This document shows, in pieces, positions 62,639-64,000 of a stretch of 64,000 bases of DNA. Position numbers and translations under genes: made by a program. The stretch covers positions 8,464 through 72,463 of the forward strand of contig CAWETB010000001.1 in NCBI GenBank assembly GCA_963811885.1, in the 5' to 3' direction. Numbering within the stretch: the first letter of the stretch is position 1; each line of letters starts with the position of its first letter. Source of the stretch: Gaiellasilicea sp963811885 (GTDB taxonomy: Bacteria > Actinomycetota > Thermoleophilia > Gaiellales > Gaiellaceae). Below the pieces are notes generated by a model that was not told where the DNA came from, did not search any database, and saw only the letters and a list, made by a program, of their open reading frames with translations.

Positions 62639-62825
62639 ATGATCATCGCGGCGGTGGCGATCTACGTCGTCTATTTGGGTGCGCGCCGTGATCGATCTCT
62701 TCCGGCGGCACGATCTGACCCGATCCGCGAAGGCGGCCTGGATCATCTTCCTGCTGATCCTCCCCTTCATCAGCCTGATGATCTACATCATGGTCCGGCC
62801 GCCGAGAGTGGCCGGGCAGCGCTGA
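62639..62825 (+). CDS. PLDc_N membrane protein, about 60 aa, one frameshift
   Basis: ATG 62639 with GGAAGGTG (62622-62629) upstream; a GTG at 62627 overlaps the observed LuxR stop. MIIAAVAIYVVYLG, shift near 62685, then VRAVIDLFRRHDLTRSAKAA and WIIFLLILPFISLMIYIMVR. The FRRHD loop between two helices is the PLDc_N signature. It is the shortest of the three copies in this window and has no SHOCT. It is convergent with the holin-like gene, whose frame overlaps its 3' end. Confidence 0.7.
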
Positions 62826-63217
62826 TCCTCGCCTGCGCTAGGAGACGGTCGCCGGGCGCGCGGCGCGAGCCTGCCGACGAGCATGTCGATCAGGAACGAG
62901 ACGATCGCCATGATGATCGCGCCCCAGATCGCCGTCCACCAGAACTCGTCGATCGTGAAGTGGTCCGACAGACCGTCCGTGATCTGCAGCAGAAACGCGT
63001 TGACGAGGATCGAGAACAGGCCGAAGGTCAGCACCGTGAGCGGGAACGTGATGATGCGCAGGAACGTGCCGATGATCGCGTTGACGATCCCGAACAGCAG
63101 CGACACCCAGAGGTAGCCCCAGAAGCCGCCGGAGACCTCCATCCCCGGCAGGATCCAGGTCGTCACGGCGAACATGACCGCGATCAGGGCCCAGCTGATC
63201 AGCAACCCGACGATCAT
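62783..63217 (-). CDS. four-TM phage-holin-like family protein (Phage_holin_4_2)
   Basis: ATG 63217 gives about 115 residues with four membrane helices: MIVGLLISWALIAVMFAVTT, then FWGYLWVSLLFGIVNAIIGT and FPLTVLTFGLFSILVNAFLL, then FWWTAIWGAIIMAIVSFLID. Despite the name, this chromosomal family is common in Actinomycetota and not a sign of a phage. The tail after LVGRLAPRAR is atypical; one base shift would give a stop at 62838, avoiding overlap with the PLDc_N gene. Function unknown. Confidence 0.8.
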   Translation of the reverse strand: MIVGLLISWALIAVMFAVTTWILPGMEVSGGFWGYLWVSLLFGIVNAIIGTFLRIITFPLTVLTFGLFSILVNAFLLQITDGLSDHFTIDEFWWTAIWGAIIMAIVSFLIDMLVGRLAPRARRPSPSAGEDQRCPATLGGRTMM

Positions 63218-63237
63218 TTCGACCGCGAGCGTATTCG

Positions 63238-63255
63238 ACCCGCCGGATGGCGGGT
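63238..63255. repeat. short perfect hairpin between two minus-strand genes
   Basis: ACCCGCC-GGAT-GGCGGGT (7-bp arms, 4-nt loop) lies 21 bp upstream of the holin-like start and just after the stop of the AhpD-like gene. It may be a weak terminator or regulatory hairpin. Confidence 0.35.
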
Positions 63256-63258
63256 GGG

Positions 63259-63600
63259 CTACGCCTCGTCGACCGCGTCGACGAGCCCGGCCGCGCGGAC
63301 GATCTTCCTACCTGCGGAGACGACGCGGAGGGTGCCGACGATCGGCGCGACCGCGACGAGCGCGCCGAGGATCTGCTCCAGGTCGAGGTCCGCCTCGTCG
63401 GCCGCGTCGAGCTGGGCGACCCAGGAGACGAGCGGCCCGTCGAGCGCGACGAGCGCGGCGATCTGGACGAGCCGGTGTGTCTCGGCGTCGAGCTCGGCCG
63501 GAAGCTCGAGGGCGCTCAGATCGCCATGGGCCAGGGCGCAGAGCCGCTCTTCCGTCTCGGTGCGTCGCATGGCCGGCGCCATCTCCTCCGTGCTCCTCAC
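63259..63600 (-). CDS. carboxymuconolactone-decarboxylase/AhpD-like protein lacking Cys
   Basis: GTG 63600 (ATG 63570 in frame) gives up to 113 residues. The AhpD-like helical core is seen: LDAETHRLVQIAALVALDGP, then LEQILGALVAVAPIVGTLRV and VSAGRKIVRAAGLV. The CxxC active-site Cys pair and its His, needed for AhpD peroxidase activity, are absent, so this is a non-redox member. It lies downstream of the GAP-family remnant and the operator candidate at 63749, possibly in the same transcript. Confidence 0.65.
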   Translation of the reverse strand: MRSTEEMAPAMRRTETEERLCALAHGDLSALELPAELDAETHRLVQIAALVALDGPLVSWVAQLDAADEADLDLEQILGALVAVAPIVGTLRVVSAGRKIVRAAGLVDAVDEA

Positions 63601-63604
63601 GAGC

Positions 63605-63715
63605 TCACGCTGCCGGTCCCGTCGAGATCGCTCGCCCCCGACGACATTTGGCCGGGACGGGGCTGATCGCGACTCCGATCGCCAGCGGCAGTACCTCGCC
63701 GATCGCCTGACCCAT
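63605..63715 (-). pseudogene. N-terminal remnant of a GAP-family membrane protein
   Basis: ATG 63715 starts MGQAIGEVLPLAIGVAISPV, followed by P and then an unrelated basic tail ending at TGA 63605. The first 21 residues match the conserved start of GAP (Sap) family proteins, which are normally over 200 residues with six membrane helices. Only the first helix is left. A ribosome site (AGGTG) and an operator candidate 33 bp upstream remain, so the promoter seems kept while the body was deleted. A frame error cannot explain the loss, since the next gene begins 5 bp later. Confidence 0.6.
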
Positions 63716-63748
63716 CACCTGATTCTGCCGCGCCTCGCGCGGCTCACA

Positions 63749-63765
63749 TCATCCCGAGGGGGTGA
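63749..63765. promoter_or_regulatory. 17-bp palindromic operator candidate
   Basis: TCATCC-CGAGG-GGGTGA. It overlaps the stop codon of the membrane-protein gene ending at 63749 and lies 33 bp upstream of the GAP-family remnant on the minus strand. Confidence 0.5.
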
Positions 63766-64000
63766 TCGGAGGCAGCGGGTCCTCGACCGGAGCCGGCTCG
63801 ACGCCACCGCGGGTATGGCGCCGCCAGGTCGCGGCCGAGACGAGACCGACGACAAGGGTCGGGACGATCGTCAGGAAGCGGAAGACGAGCACTGCTGCGA
63901 CGACGCCGGCATTGCTGCCGCCGAACCCGATCAGGGCGCTCGTCAGGCCGACCTCGATGATGCCGATCCCCCCCGGCGTGATCGGAATCGTCCCGATGAT
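63749..64000 (-). CDS. LPG synthase TM-like flippase-fold protein (5' end outside window)
   Basis: Reads from the window edge to TGA 63749: IIGTIPITPGGIGIIEVGLT, then SALIGFGGSNAGVVAAVLVF, then RFLTIVPTLVVGLVSAATWR and a polar tail. The PxTPGGxGxxE motif and the pattern of helices are those of the UPF0104 / lysylphosphatidylglycerol synthase TM region family. Members translocate or modify lipids. Only about 83 C-terminal residues are visible, so no subtype can be given. Confidence 0.85.
   Translation of the reverse strand: MIGTIPITPGGIGIIEVGLTSALIGFGGSNAGVVAAVLVFRFLTIVPTLVVGLVSAATWRRHTRGGVEPAPVEDPLPPITPSG

Noticed and set aside
62783..63217. Holin-like gene as a sign of a prophage
   Set aside because: Phage_holin_4_2 proteins are common chromosomal genes in Actinomycetota and no other phage gene is present.

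Overview
The window is very GC-rich, densely packed chromosomal DNA with little intergenic space and many GTG/TTG starts. The gene content (form I aerobic CO dehydrogenase, LuxR regulators with MalT-like AAA domains, SHOCT/PLDc_N/DUF6325 envelope proteins, anti-sigma-K-like protein, actinobacterial-type principal sigma factor) suggests an Actinomycetota soil lineage, most likely class Thermoleophilia (Gaiellales/Solirubrobacterales). That placement is inference from content. There is no rRNA, CRISPR, phage module or complete insertion sequence, and I found no tRNA by eye. More than twenty genes, many in conserved families, are broken by single-base shifts while keeping their motifs, so I read most breaks as sequence or assembly indels. 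Such genes are given with their full span and the shift positions.

Layout. 1-5.9 kb: FAD oxidoreductase, large secreted vWA surface protein, secreted concanavalin-like protein, L,D-transpeptidase. 6-10 kb: PLDc_N-SHOCT protein, methyltransferase, small genes and a secreted RTX-like repeat protein. 10-18.3 kb: LuxR ATPase regulator, LtrA, PRC-barrel, intradiol dioxygenase-like protein, aquaporin, principal sigma factor, asparaginase. 18.4-22.8 kb: M28 peptidase, ArsR-MFS pair, Fpg glycosylase. 22.8-32.8 kb: form I CO dehydrogenase locus (XdhC-YHS, CoxG, zinc ribbon, five small membrane proteins, CoxM-S-L, CoxD, CoxE, zinc-finger peptide, stand-alone CoxL-like domain). 32.8-38.6 kb: three Fe/Mn-SOD-family genes, YceI, VOC protein, degenerate kinase, FolE2, PlsY, SDR. 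38.6-46.4 kb: ECF sigma/anti-sigma, ThyX, DUF72, CspA, folate C1 genes (FchA, Fhs), aminotransferase, REP-associated transposase, STAS protein. 46.4-53.6 kb: methyltransferase, disulfide oxidoreductase, flavin reductase, envelope proteins, NarL-type two-component pair. 53.7-64 kb: two MalT-like LuxR regulators, a PAS-LuxR regulator and a set of small envelope proteins.

Three items stand out. First, a 17-bp palindrome, TCAYCC-N5-GGRTGA, occurs in front of essentially every PLDc_N, SHOCT, DUF6325 and GAP-type envelope gene here (5988, 49579, 56441, 58415, 62571, 63749, with a one-mismatch copy at 58388), and LuxR-type regulator genes sit beside several copies. It looks like the operator of an envelope regulon. 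Second, four copies of a 35-bp palindromic repeat (34440, 42086, 45509, 47631) share the window with a RAYT-type Y1 transposase gene whose start lies 46 bp after one copy, which is a REP-RAYT arrangement. Third, the CO dehydrogenase locus carries an overlapping run of small single-TM proteins and a separately started domain of the catalytic subunit; neither belongs to the classical cox set as I know it. The cspA leader can also fold so that its Shine-Dalgarno sequence is fully paired.
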